Shown here: positions 36,906 through 44,625 of the stretch, piece by piece
How the letters are laid out: each line of letters starts with the position of its first letter
Numbering within the stretch: the first letter of the stretch is position 1
NCBI RefSeq assembly: GCF_036250065.1
Contig: NZ_CP109199.1
Location: forward strand, 7,314,001-7,378,000
DNA from: Micromonospora sp. NBC_01699
GTDB taxonomy: Bacteria > Actinomycetota > Actinomycetes > Mycobacteriales > Micromonosporaceae
Direction: 5' to 3'
Length of the DNA stretch: 64,000 nt
The notes under the pieces: generated by a model
What the model was told of the DNA's origin: nothing
Seen by the model: only the letters and a program-made list of their open reading frames with translations
Database searches by the model: none
Made by a program: the position numbers and the translations under genes

Positions 36906-37094
36906 TTACTGCTGCTTTGCCAGACCGACGAACGCACGCCACGCATCCGGCCCGAAGGTCAGCGTGCCGCCGTCACGGTCCTTGGTGTCCCGCACCAGCA
37001 CGATGCCCGCGAGGTTGTCGGCAACCTCGACGCACGCGCCACCGTTCGTTCCCGACCTGGTCGACTTACGCCACGTGGCGCCGGTCATGTCCAT
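36906..37094 (-). CDS. DUF397 domain protein
   Basis: A 62-residue DUF397 protein: GATWRKSTRSGTNGGACVEVAD, then VLVRDTKDRDGGTLTFGPDAWRAFVG, the complete domain. Such proteins are nearly always paired with an XRE/DUF5753 regulator, as here, where they overlap. Some pairs behave as toxin-antitoxin-like or developmental switches (the BldB/AbaA-type systems in Streptomyces). ATG 37094 is listed; ATG 37088, overlapping the upstream stop as ATGA, is equally possible. Confidence 0.9.
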   Translation of the reverse strand: MDMTGATWRKSTRSGTNGGACVEVADNLAGIVLVRDTKDRDGGTLTFGPDAWRAFVGLAKQQ

Positions 37095-37885
37095 GATTTC
37101 GCCGCTTCCTTGAGAACTTCCATGGTCTGGCTGCGCGGGAGCGCCTCGTATCGGAGTGCGTCCCACGACACCCCCAGGCTAGCAACGTCAGCCGGCCGCT
37201 CAACGATCTGTGCCGTCAGTTGGTTATCGACGTAGCCGGCCCGGTGTGCGTCGGGGAGGTCGGCGATAATAAATGCCCCTTGCAGACCTGAGTACAGCCC
37301 AAGGGCTGTGGGGATGACCTGCACGTGAATCTTGGGCTCCTCGACGCAGGCCAACAAGTGTTCGACCTGCTCAGCCATGATCTTCCGGCTTCCCGCCATC
37401 CGGGTCAGGACCATCTGGTCAATCACGACGAACAAGTCCGGCGCGCTAGGGCCAGCCAAGATTGCCTGACGCTCGATCCGAGCGGCGACCTGAGGGTCAA
37501 CCTCGTCGCGATGCAGCCGATGACTGGCCCCAAAGATCGCTCGCGCGTACGCCTCGGTCTGCAACAGGCCGGGAACGAAAGCGTGCTCGTACCAGCGCAG
37601 TGCGGTCGCCTCGCGCTCCAAGACCATCCACTCGCGCAGCCAGACCGGAGCATCACTGTCCTTGACCAGTTCCTCCCACATCACCTGGAAGTGGTCATCG
37701 AGATCGAGCGCAGCATCCACGAGGCGCAAGTAGTCGAGGGTCACGGGCTTGCTGCCCGTCTCGATGGCGCTGACCTGGGTATCGGAATAGTGGATCCGCT
37801 CCCCGAGCTGGGCCTGGGTCAGTCCTGCCTTGAGCCGCTTCCGCTTCAGGTCGCGAACCAGGTACTCCGACGCTGAAATTCCCAC
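37085..37885 (-). CDS. XRE-family regulator with DUF5753 domain
   Basis: About 266 residues. The N-terminal helix-turn-helix is clear (LKRKRLKAGLTQAQLGERIHYSDTQVSAIETGSKPVTLDY). The C-terminal DUF5753 domain follows with the marker LRWYEHAFVPGLLQTEAYARA and YVDNQLTAQIVERPADVASLG. Start GTG 37885 follows GGAAGGTTGGGGAA; an upstream TTG is less likely. It is the partner of the overlapping DUF397 gene and probably represses its own promoter. These pairs are a hallmark of filamentous actinomycetes. Confidence 0.92.
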   Translation of the reverse strand: MGISASEYLVRDLKRKRLKAGLTQAQLGERIHYSDTQVSAIETGSKPVTLDYLRLVDAALDLDDHFQVMWEELVKDSDAPVWLREWMVLEREATALRWYEHAFVPGLLQTEAYARAIFGASHRLHRDEVDPQVAARIERQAILAGPSAPDLFVVIDQMVLTRMAGSRKIMAEQVEHLLACVEEPKIHVQVIPTALGLYSGLQGAFIIADLPDAHRAGYVDNQLTAQIVERPADVASLGVSWDALRYEALPRSQTMEVLKEAAKSWT

Positions 37886-38137
37886 GCGTTCCCCAACCTT
37901 CCTCAAATCGAAGATCCACCTCCCGTCGACCAGCGCTGGCCACCGGCACTCCCCGAAGTGGACTGAACTATTCCGACAGTAAGGGTTCCGATATCAGGCT
38001 GTCATCAAGCGGGACCGCTCGAATCCACACCCCTCGGATGTCGCCCACACCCACAAGGACGGGCGGGACTGCGCAGGGCCACTCCGGCGATGGACGGAGT
38101 GGCCCTGCTCCCAACGTTCGAGATGGAGGCGCACCCC

Positions 38138-38332
38138 GTGAGCGACGACGAGATCAACCCAACCACCCAACCGGAAATCTCCGGTGAGGGGGTGCCTGAC
38201 CTGCCCCCGGCCCCTGGCGCGCGACGCCGGGTGCGAAACCGGGGCCGGTACGACGGCGACCGCCGGAACCTGCCGATGGAGTTCCTCGCCATCGGGATGT
38301 CCGGACGCGTCCGGCGGAATCCCGTCGCCTGA
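38138..38332 (+). CDS. Small protein 1 of a six-gene mini-cassette (unknown)
   Basis: A 64-residue acidic-then-basic peptide (start VSDDEINPTTQPEISGEGVPDLPP, end FLAIGMSGRVRRNPVA). GTG 38138 lies 8 bp after GGAGG. The Pro-rich middle and Arg-rich end give no fold hint. It is divergent from the XRE gene. First of six short genes running rightwards to 39450, most of which overlap or nearly touch their neighbours; this contiguity is the main reason to believe them. Confidence 0.55.
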   Translation: MSDDEINPTTQPEISGEGVPDLPPAPGARRRVRNRGRYDGDRRNLPMEFLAIGMSGRVRRNPVA

Positions 38333-38335
38333 CCG

Positions 38336-38560
38336 ATGGGCGGGGAATTGAGCATCGAGACGTTGAAGTGGATCGCTCGGAGTGAGGTCATGCGGCACCG
38401 CAATTCGCGCCTCTGGCGACCGGTCTGCCTGCACTGCACCCAGTACGGATGTCCGTACATGGATCGGGCGATCGAATTCCTCCAGGCCCTCGCGCGGGAC
38501 GCGAGCACCGATACGCGGGCCAGCACCGGGAACGGGACGGGGGTGGGGAGTGATGAGTAG
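38336..38560 (+). CDS. Small Cys-containing protein 2 of the mini-cassette
   Basis: A 74-residue protein with LWRPVCLHCTQYGCPYMDRAIEFLQALARD, a CxxC plus a third Cys that could bind zinc. It starts 3 bp after the previous stop and its stop overlaps the next ATG. Function unknown. Confidence 0.5.
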   Translation: MGGELSIETLKWIARSEVMRHRNSRLWRPVCLHCTQYGCPYMDRAIEFLQALARDASTDTRASTGNGTGVGSDE

Positions 38561-38723
38561 GCAGGATGAGCCGTTGACGAGGGCCGGGATCTGGTGGGCC
38601 GCCGGGATGACACTCCAGGGTCATGTCAATGGTCGGCGGTGTCCGCAGTGTCGGGCGGAGGGGTGCGAGCAGTTGGCCTGGGCGCGACGCGAGCGACGCA
38701 CGCTGGCGCCGGTGGTCCGGTGA
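38553..38723 (+). CDS. Small CxxC protein 3 of the mini-cassette
   Basis: A 56-residue protein (SRQDEPLTRAGIWWAAGMTL, then CPQCRAEGCEQLAWARRERR) with CxxC and a third Cys, possibly zinc-binding. ATG 38553 overlaps the previous gene by 8 bp, and its TGA overlaps the next GTG (GTGA). Function unknown. Confidence 0.5.
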   Translation: MSRQDEPLTRAGIWWAAGMTLQGHVNGRRCPQCRAEGCEQLAWARRERRTLAPVVR

Positions 38724-38935
38724 CGGACGGGCCGCTTCCCCCGGTGACGGAGGGGTCGCTGTGCATGAGCTGCGGTGGCAGCAGCAACAGATGCCACCGG
38801 TGCGGAGGCTGGGTCAAGCCGAAGTCGAAGTCGTGGCTGCCGTGGGCACCGTGCTCGTGCCCGTGCTGGTCACGAAAGACACGACCGCCAGCCCCACCGG
38901 TACCGATCAACTTGATCGGTACCCGTCGTGACTGA
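38720..38935 (+). CDS. Small Cys-rich protein 4 of the mini-cassette
   Basis: A 71-residue protein with two closely spaced CxxC-type pairs (LCMSCGGSSNRCHRCGGW), a likely zinc ribbon, followed by a Trp/Pro/Lys-rich stretch with a further Cys pair. GTG 38720 is coupled to the previous stop (GTGA) and the stop overlaps the next GTG. Function unknown. Confidence 0.5.
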   Translation: MTDGPLPPVTEGSLCMSCGGSSNRCHRCGGWVKPKSKSWLPWAPCSCPCWSRKTRPPAPPVPINLIGTRRD

Positions 38936-39155
38936 GCCGGACCGTTCGGCGCTGACGAAGGTGACGGTCAACCTAATCCCGCGCGCGGTCGACGCACTCG
39001 ACTCAGCTTGTCTGCGTACCAGGGGCACCAAGACCGACACGATCAACCGGGCGCTGGTCGCCTACAACCTGGTCCTCGACCTGATCGACCACGGGGACGG
39101 AAGCCTCACTCTGCGAAATCCCGACGGATCCCTCGAACGGGTGCACCTGATCTAA
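38928..39155 (+). CDS. Small ribbon-helix-helix-like protein 5 of the mini-cassette
   Basis: A 75-residue protein. KVTVNLIPRAVDALDSACLRTRGTKTDTINRALVAYNLVLDLID resembles the beta strand and two helices of an RHH (MetJ/Arc type) DNA-binding fold: a strand with alternating polar residues, then two helices with TKTDTINRAL. It could be the regulator of the cassette. GTG 38928 overlaps the previous stop. No partner toxin is recognisable. Confidence 0.6.
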   Translation: MTEPDRSALTKVTVNLIPRAVDALDSACLRTRGTKTDTINRALVAYNLVLDLIDHGDGSLTLRNPDGSLERVHLI

Positions 39156-39171
39156 CCGGAGGCGACAAACC

Positions 39172-39450
39172 ATGGAGTACGACCAGCCACCCGAAGGCCA
39201 AGGCGCCCTACACCGACCCAACCAGGACTGGTACTGCACCGACGACGGCGAGGAATGGCCCTGCCCGGTCTACAGACGCCGCATGTGGTCGTGGTACCCA
39301 CGCCGACAGGACCGCCTCCGACTACACATGATCATGGCCAGCTTCCGCGACAGCGCCCTGATCAGCGGCATGTCCCGCCCCATCGCCGACGCACGATTCC
39401 TGAGCTGGATCAACGGCCCACCCGTCCGACAGGTCAAACGGTCCATCTGA
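39172..39450 (+). CDS. Small protein 6 of the mini-cassette
   Basis: A 92-residue protein with an acidic, aromatic start (MEYDQPPEGQGALHRPNQDWYCTDDGEEWPC) and a basic helical middle (VYRRRMWSWYPRRQDRLRLHMIMASFRDSAL). It has a good ribosome site (GGAGG, 10 bp before ATG 39172). Function unknown. It is followed at once by a strong terminator, so it is the last gene of the run. Confidence 0.6.
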   Translation: MEYDQPPEGQGALHRPNQDWYCTDDGEEWPCPVYRRRMWSWYPRRQDRLRLHMIMASFRDSALISGMSRPIADARFLSWINGPPVRQVKRSI

Positions 39451-39454
39451 CCGC

Positions 39455-39507
39455 CCGCCCCGCGACTGGCGCGTCTCTCGTACGCGACAGTCTCGGGGCG
39501 GCCTTTT
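39455..39507 (+). terminator. Rho-independent terminator after the mini-cassette
   Basis: An 8-bp GC stem (39455-39462 with 39494-39501), continued inward by CGACTG/CAGTCT and GCG/CGC pairs, is followed by CCTTTT. It separates the cassette from the trailer end of array 2. Confidence 0.75.
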
Positions 39508-39562
39508 CATAGTCGTTACCGGGAGATTCTGAAAAGCAGGCGCACTCCTCGCCCATATGCCC

Positions 39563-41682
39563 GCCACGATCCTCGCCCGATCCGGAAACGGGCACAGCAT
39601 CCATTGCACGGTATCGAGCGTACCCAGCATCGAGTCGTCGCGATCCTCGCCTGGTCCGGGAACCAGGCACAGCGCTACCGGCTCTGTTGGATTGGCATTT
39701 GTTCACGACCTTTTGTGATCCTCGCCTGGTCCGGGCGCCGGACGCAGCTGGCCCGATTTCGGCAACAACGAGCCGGCCATCCGTCGTATTGCGATCCTCG
39801 CCTGGTCTGGGACCGGGCGCAGCCGATGTGCTCGGATCGGTGCCCGTTCACGGTCACGACGCCGTTGCGATCCTCGCCTGGTCTGGGGACCGGGCGCAGC
39901 CCCACGTAGTCGCGGCGCTGGTCGTCGGCACCGATGTTGCGATCCTCGCCTGGTCTGGGGACCGGGCGCAGCTACCCGGACCGGCCTGCTCCACTGGCGG
40001 CAGATCACGGCGTTGCGATCCTCGCCTGGTCTGGGGACCGGGCGCAGCTCCCACCGAAGAGGCCACGAGTCAACAAACCCGGCGTTGCGATCCTCGCCTG
40101 GTCTGGGGACCGGGCGCAGCCTGCTGGCGTGCGTCACTGACGTTCCGGGCGACATTGGTTGCGATCCTCGCCTGGTCTGGGGACCGGGCGCAGCCCGGCA
40201 CCGGCTGGGTCGCACCGGCGCACGAAACCGTTGCGATCCTCGCCTGGTCTGGGGACCGGCGCAGCCCGGCCGGGCCCGGCCTCCATGAGCGCGCTGCCGT
40301 AGTTGCGATCCTCGCCTGGTCTGGGGACCGGGCGCAGCTCCGTCTCGGCAGAAGTTCCTGACCAAGACCTGGGGGCGGTTGCGATCCTCGCCTGGTCTGG
40401 GGACCGGGCGCAGCGAGCGTCCATGATGGCCGCCCATGCGGCTGCTTACACGTTGCGATCCTCGCCTGGTCTGGGGACCGGGCGCAGCTGGACCAACACC
40501 CCCAGCCCAACCCCCGCAATCCTGATGTTGCGATCCTCGCCTGGTCTGGGGACCGGGCGCAGCCACTCGTCGGTAGTGAGGCCATCCTCGTCAAGGGGCG
40601 GAGTTGCGATCCTCGCCTGGTCTGGGGACCGGGCGCAGCTCCTCAACCACCGTCTCCTGACCGAGGTCCGGCAGGACCGTTGCGATCCTCGCCTGGTCTG
40701 GGGACCGGGCGCAGCCGTAGGTAGGTAGGCACCACCGGCCACACGCCCCCGGGTTGCGATCCTCGCCTGGTCTGGGGACCGGGCGCAGCCTGCCGTCGCC
40801 GGATCAGTACGGCCCTGCGGCAGCAGTTGCGATCCTCGCCTGGTCTGGGGACCGGGCGCAGCCAGACCAGGCCGCCGCGCGGTGACGTTCGGCCGTGGAC
40901 GTTGCGATCCTCGCCTGGTCTGGGGACCGGGCGCAGCAGGCGCTGACGTAGCCGGACTCGCCTTCGTGGTCAAAGTTGCGATCCTCGCCTGGTCTGGGGA
41001 CCGGGCGCAGCCCGGCGGTACCAGCATCGAATACATCCCGCTGCTCATGTTGCGATCCTCGCCTGGTCTGGGGACCGGGCGCAGCCGGCGGGCTCCGGCT
41101 CGGTCGGTCGTACGTTCACCCCACCGAGTTGCGATCCTCGCCTGGTCTGGGGACCGGGCGCAGCCCTGGCTCGATGCCACCAACGGCAGCACCCGTGAGG
41201 TTGCGATCCTCGCCTGGTCTGGGGACCGGGCGACCGAGTAGTAGGCGTGGAAGATGCCCTGCATCAGGCTGTGAGGTTGCGATCCTCGCCTGGTCTGGGG
41301 ACCGGGCGGAACTCCTTCCAGGCTTCCTGGCGCCAGCGGGCCATGTGAGGTTGCGATCCTCGCCTGGTCTGGGGACCGGGCGAATTCGTCGATCCGGCCG
41401 AACAGCAACATCGTGCACAATGAGGTTGCGATCCTCGCCTGGTCTGGGGACCGGGCGCGATCAGCTCGGTCAACGCGGTGGTGTCGAGTTCGTAATGAGG
41501 TTGCGATCCTCGCCTGGTCTGGGGACCGGGCGGCCGAAGATCCACAGGCCGAGGAAGGTGGATTCGAGGAAGAGGTTGCGATCCTCGCCTGGTCTGGGGA
41601 CCGGGCGCACCGGCACCCCGCGCCGACCAACTGGCCGCCCTGCGTAGAGGTTGCGATCCTCGCCTGGTCTGGGGACCGGGCG
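39563..41682 (-). CRISPR. CRISPR array 2: 29 repeats, the seven leader-proximal ones in altered register
   Basis: The plus-strand repeat begins GTTGCGATCCTCGCCTGG and ends ACCGGGCGCAGC (37 nt) in copies 5-22. Copies 1-4 (39563-39823) are degenerate, marking the old end. From copy 23 (core from 41200) the repeat stops at ...GGACCGGGCG and lacks CAGC. Copies 24-29 (41272, 41346, 41421, 41496, 41571, 41646) instead begin TGAG or AGAG before GTTGCG, so the unit remains 37 nt. TGAG is the end of the spacer at 41165-41199. Spacers are mostly 37-39 nt. Transcription is leftward from the leader beside cas2; crRNA-sense repeat 3' end GGATCGCAAC. Confidence 0.98.
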
Positions 41683-41807
41683 GGTTCACGAACAGCACAT
41701 ATAGACGAGCGACGAAGGAATGTGCTGCTGTTTGTGATCCGATTTGTTCATCTCATCCGGGTTTCTTGGTTCGGGACCTTCGGCGATTCTGTGTGAGCTT
41801 GGGGTTC
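41683..41807 (-). promoter_or_regulatory. Leader of CRISPR array 2
   Basis: It fills the gap between the first repeat and the cas2 stop. It aligns gaplessly with the array 1 leader, except that in array 1 the repeat's last four bases CAGC lie between GGGCG and the leader, while here they are missing. It should carry the array promoter and the Cas1-Cas2 anchor. Confidence 0.85.
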
Positions 41808-42098
41808 CTAGATCACGAAGGGGCCGCGTGGGTCGACGGCGCGTGGCTTGCCGAGGTGTTCGACGTCGTCCAGTGCGCTCGCCGGCAGCCGGTAGATCCG
41901 TACGCTGTCGCGTACCGGGTCGATGACGGCTTGGAGTTCGGCGACCAGTCGTACCTTGTCGGGGTCGCGGCAGACGATTTCGAACACCGACTTCTGCACC
42001 CGGTGTCCGTACGCTTCGCAGATCTTCGCGACCGCGCGGAGTCGGCGCTGGCCCTGCGGTGTGACGGTCTCGACGTCGTACGTGACCAGCAGATCCAC
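41808..42098 (-). CDS. cas2: CRISPR-associated endonuclease Cas2 (type I-C)
   Basis: A 96-residue ferredoxin-fold protein, structural partner of Cas1 in spacer integration. VDLLVTYDVETVTPQGQRRLRAVAKICEAYGHRVQKSVFEI is the Cas2 pattern, with the conserved Asp after the first strand and the QKSVFE strand. GTG 42098 lies one base after the cas1 stop. The TAG stop is at the edge of the CRISPR leader. Confidence 0.97.
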   Translation of the reverse strand: MDLLVTYDVETVTPQGQRRLRAVAKICEAYGHRVQKSVFEIVCRDPDKVRLVAELQAVIDPVRDSVRIYRLPASALDDVEHLGKPRAVDPRGPFVI

Positions 42099-42099
42099 C

Positions 42100-43128
42100 T
42101 CAGCTCACCATCCACGGCTGGTACGCGACCAGATCACCTCGCAGATGACGGGCAAGGAGCCTGGCCTGCACCAACGGTAGCAACGCCCCCGGCACCTCGC
42201 GCCCCAACTGGACGTGTTGCCAACTCCGCTGACGACTCTGCTGCCACGCACCGAGCACCGACTTACGTCCCCCGTCCGTCAGCCGGTACCCGCCGTTGGG
42301 CAGCGCTTCGAAGTCGTCGCGGGTCAGCTCCCGCCGGTTGAGCAGGGTGAGCGCGAGGCGGTCGGCGAGCAGCGGGCGGAACTCCTCCATCAGGTCCAGG
42401 GCGAGCGACGGCTTACCGGAACGCACCCCGTGCAGGAAGCCGATGTACGGGTCGAGCCCGACCTGCTCAAGCGCGCCCTGCACCGCCACCCGCAGCATCC
42501 CGTACAGGAAGGAGAGCAGGCAGTTCAGCGGGTCTGTGGGTGGGCGTTTGTTCCGCCCGGACGCCTTCCATTCCTTGCTCTCCGTCAACAGGTACGGCAT
42601 GGCGGCGAAGTAGTCGCGGGCGGCGATGCCCTCCACGCCCAGCACCTCGTTGGCGCTGGCCGCGGTGCCGAGCAGCCCGAGCCGTTCGGCCAGCAACTCG
42701 GCGCTCGCCCGCAGGGCGACCTGTCGGTGACCGGAGGTGTCCCGGGCGGTCCGGAGCAGCACCTGCCGACTGTTGTGAATTTTGCCGGCCACCATCGCAA
42801 CCGCGATTTGTAGCCGCTGTTCGACCGAGTCGGCCACCCGGTGCTGGGCCTGGCGCAGCAGCGGATTTCCGGTGGTGGGGCCGACCGTACGGGCCCGGAA
42901 GCGCCCGTTCCCGGTGAGCCAACTGATGGATCTGCCGTCGTCGGCGCAGCGGAGGATCAGGTCGTCGGTGACGTTGACGCCACCGAAGACAACGAAGTGA
43001 TCGATCCGGACGAGCGGGAGGAGCCGCCGTCCGGTCTGGTCGGGGTGGAAGACGCGTACGGTGTCGCCGTCGAGGTGCAGGCTGGTGCCGGGTGTCTGCA
43101 CGTAGAGGGTGTTGAGCAGCTCAGTCAC
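42100..43128 (-). CDS. cas1: CRISPR-associated integrase Cas1 (type I-C)
   Basis: A 342-residue integrase that inserts new spacers at the leader end. The N-terminal beta domain (LNTLYVQTPGTSLHLDGDTVRV) and the helical catalytic domain are complete. The metal ligands are in place: Glu in NEVLGVEGIAARDYF, His in IGFLHGVRSGKPSLALDLMEEFRP and the acidic residues at DLMEE. GTG 43128 overlaps the cas4 stop by 8 bases. This enzyme presumably carried out the register-shifted integrations in the neighbouring array. Confidence 0.97.
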   Translation of the reverse strand: MTELLNTLYVQTPGTSLHLDGDTVRVFHPDQTGRRLLPLVRIDHFVVFGGVNVTDDLILRCADDGRSISWLTGNGRFRARTVGPTTGNPLLRQAQHRVADSVEQRLQIAVAMVAGKIHNSRQVLLRTARDTSGHRQVALRASAELLAERLGLLGTAASANEVLGVEGIAARDYFAAMPYLLTESKEWKASGRNKRPPTDPLNCLLSFLYGMLRVAVQGALEQVGLDPYIGFLHGVRSGKPSLALDLMEEFRPLLADRLALTLLNRRELTRDDFEALPNGGYRLTDGGRKSVLGAWQQSRQRSWQHVQLGREVPGALLPLVQARLLARHLRGDLVAYQPWMVS

Positions 43129-43765
43129 GCCACTGTCCCAATGGTCGCGGGGTCAACAGGTCGGGAATCGCTTGCCTGCGGCCGTCGGTGAGTTCGGGCA
43201 GGCAGTCCTCGCGCAGAGAGCATTTCCGGCAGCGGGCGTCGTTGCGCGCCGCCGGCAGCGTCCCGGTGACGATCAGCTCCCGTACGGCCTCGGCCGCGCG
43301 AACAACCTGGTCGAGCAGTTCGGCGGTGATGGGTACGGGGTGCCGGCGCCGTTCGGCGACCGAGTAGACGTATCCGGTCGGCACGGCAAAGCCAGCCTCG
43401 ATCAGGCAGAGCGCCTGGCCGGCGAGTTGCAGTTCGGCGGGACCGCCGGGCAGGTAGCGCCCGACCTTGTACTCGACCGGCGTCGCCGTACCCTGCTCGA
43501 ATTCGACCACGTCGCAGATGCCGCGTAGGCCGTGGACGTGGCTCCAGACCTGGAGGGAGCGCACGACGGTGAGCCCTCGGCGGCGCTGGATTCCGGGCAG
43601 GTCGACGGCGGTGTGGCTGAGGTCGCCGCGTACGGTTTCCGCGCTTTCCGACCAGACGCCCTCGACGTGGATGAGGGCGGTCTGCCGGTGGCAGTAGTCG
43701 TAGTGTTCCAGCGCGGACAGCGGCACCTCCCGGAGGCCGCTGTCCGCCTGGGAATCGTCCGTCAC
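43121..43765 (-). CDS. cas4: CRISPR-associated exonuclease Cas4
   Basis: A 214-residue Cas4 that trims and selects PAM-containing prespacers with Cas1-Cas2. The four cluster cysteines are visible: one in LSALEHYDYCHRQ and three in CRKCSLREDC near the C terminus. The RecB-like nuclease motif has the Asp of GICDVVEFE and the Glu-x-Lys of VEYKVGR. GTG 43765 overlaps the cas7 stop (GTGA). The longer in-frame extension would overlap cas7 and is rejected. Confidence 0.95.
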   Translation of the reverse strand: MTDDSQADSGLREVPLSALEHYDYCHRQTALIHVEGVWSESAETVRGDLSHTAVDLPGIQRRRGLTVVRSLQVWSHVHGLRGICDVVEFEQGTATPVEYKVGRYLPGGPAELQLAGQALCLIEAGFAVPTGYVYSVAERRRHPVPITAELLDQVVRAAEAVRELIVTGTLPAARNDARCRKCSLREDCLPELTDGRRQAIPDLLTPRPLGQWRD

Positions 43766-44625
43766 GGCCAGAGGTCGACCAGCTTGGTCAGCTCGACGCC
43801 GTCGGGCAGCCCCGACTCGTCCAGCTGACGGGCGTAGTCGGTGTGTGCGCGGGGCGCCTTCTCCTTGTTGATCCGTTCGAGGGTGATCCGCTGGGTGAGG
43901 CTGGCCGACGGGGCGACCCCGAACGCGTCCGGGTGGCTGAAGACGTACAGGCCGCAGAGTTTCATTTCGCCCCGGGTGGCGGCCCGGTCGTGGTCGAACA
44001 TGACGCTGATCGACTGCCAGAGCGCGGCCAGATCGTCGCTGGTGACACCGGTCTTTGCGGCGCGGGGTGCCGAGTAGAACGCGTGCGCCCGGTAGAGGCC
44101 GTACGGCACGGTCCACTTCGAGCCGATTTCCGTACGCTCGCCTTTGTCTATGTCGTCCTGGCGGGTCTGGGTGACCCGGGTGATGGTGTGGTCGGTGGGC
44201 AGGATCGGGTCGATGCTGCGCGAGAAGGTGAGCTGCAACGGCCCACGGACCTGGCCGGCGCCCCCGCCCTTGCCGGTGCTGAGCACCCCGCCGAACATCC
44301 GGATGTCGAAGTAGTGCTCGCAGAGCCAGCGCTGGGCCTCGTCGGCCTTGCCAGGATTGGCCTTGAGCGCGGCCTCGATCCGGGTGTTGAGGGCGAAGCC
44401 GGCCTCGACGAAGATGCCGTAGCGCGGGTCGTCGCCACGCAGCAACGACACCGTGTCCCGGATCTTGCGCTTGATCGCCACGTCGGTGACGAGCCCCTGG
44501 CCGCTCTCGTCATCCGTACGCGGCTGGTTGCCCGCGTCCGGGTCGCCGTTCGGGTTGCCGTCGGCGACGTCGAACAGCAGTACGGCGTCGTGTCGCCGGG
44601 TCGGGTCCAGGTGGGCGGCGGTCAT
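43762..44625 (-). CDS. cas7c: Cascade backbone protein Cas7 (Csd2, type I-C)
   Basis: A 287-residue RAMP protein that coats the crRNA spacer as the repeated backbone of Cascade. The N terminus DAVLLFDVADGNPNGDPDAGNQPRTD is the Csd2/Csh2 signature, then VTDVAIKRKIRDTVSL and IRMFGGVLSTG. ATG 44625 overlaps the cas8c stop (ATGA). Complete length for the subtype. Confidence 0.97.
   Translation of the reverse strand: MTAAHLDPTRRHDAVLLFDVADGNPNGDPDAGNQPRTDDESGQGLVTDVAIKRKIRDTVSLLRGDDPRYGIFVEAGFALNTRIEAALKANPGKADEAQRWLCEHYFDIRMFGGVLSTGKGGGAGQVRGPLQLTFSRSIDPILPTDHTITRVTQTRQDDIDKGERTEIGSKWTVPYGLYRAHAFYSAPRAAKTGVTSDDLAALWQSISVMFDHDRAATRGEMKLCGLYVFSHPDAFGVAPSASLTQRITLERINKEKAPRAHTDYARQLDESGLPDGVELTKLVDLWP

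Noticed and set aside
38928-39450. RHH-like gene and its neighbour as a toxin-antitoxin pair
   Set aside because: The downstream 92-residue protein has no known toxin motif, and the gene is part of a longer run; the evidence is too thin for the call.
33500-41700. Long open frames on both strands through the CRISPR arrays, with repeated RSSPGPGTGRS-, CDPRPVREPGAA- or ARFPDRARIAT-like peptides
   Set aside because: The repetitive peptides are translations of the CRISPR repeat in different frames; spacing and spacer diversity identify arrays, not repeat proteins.
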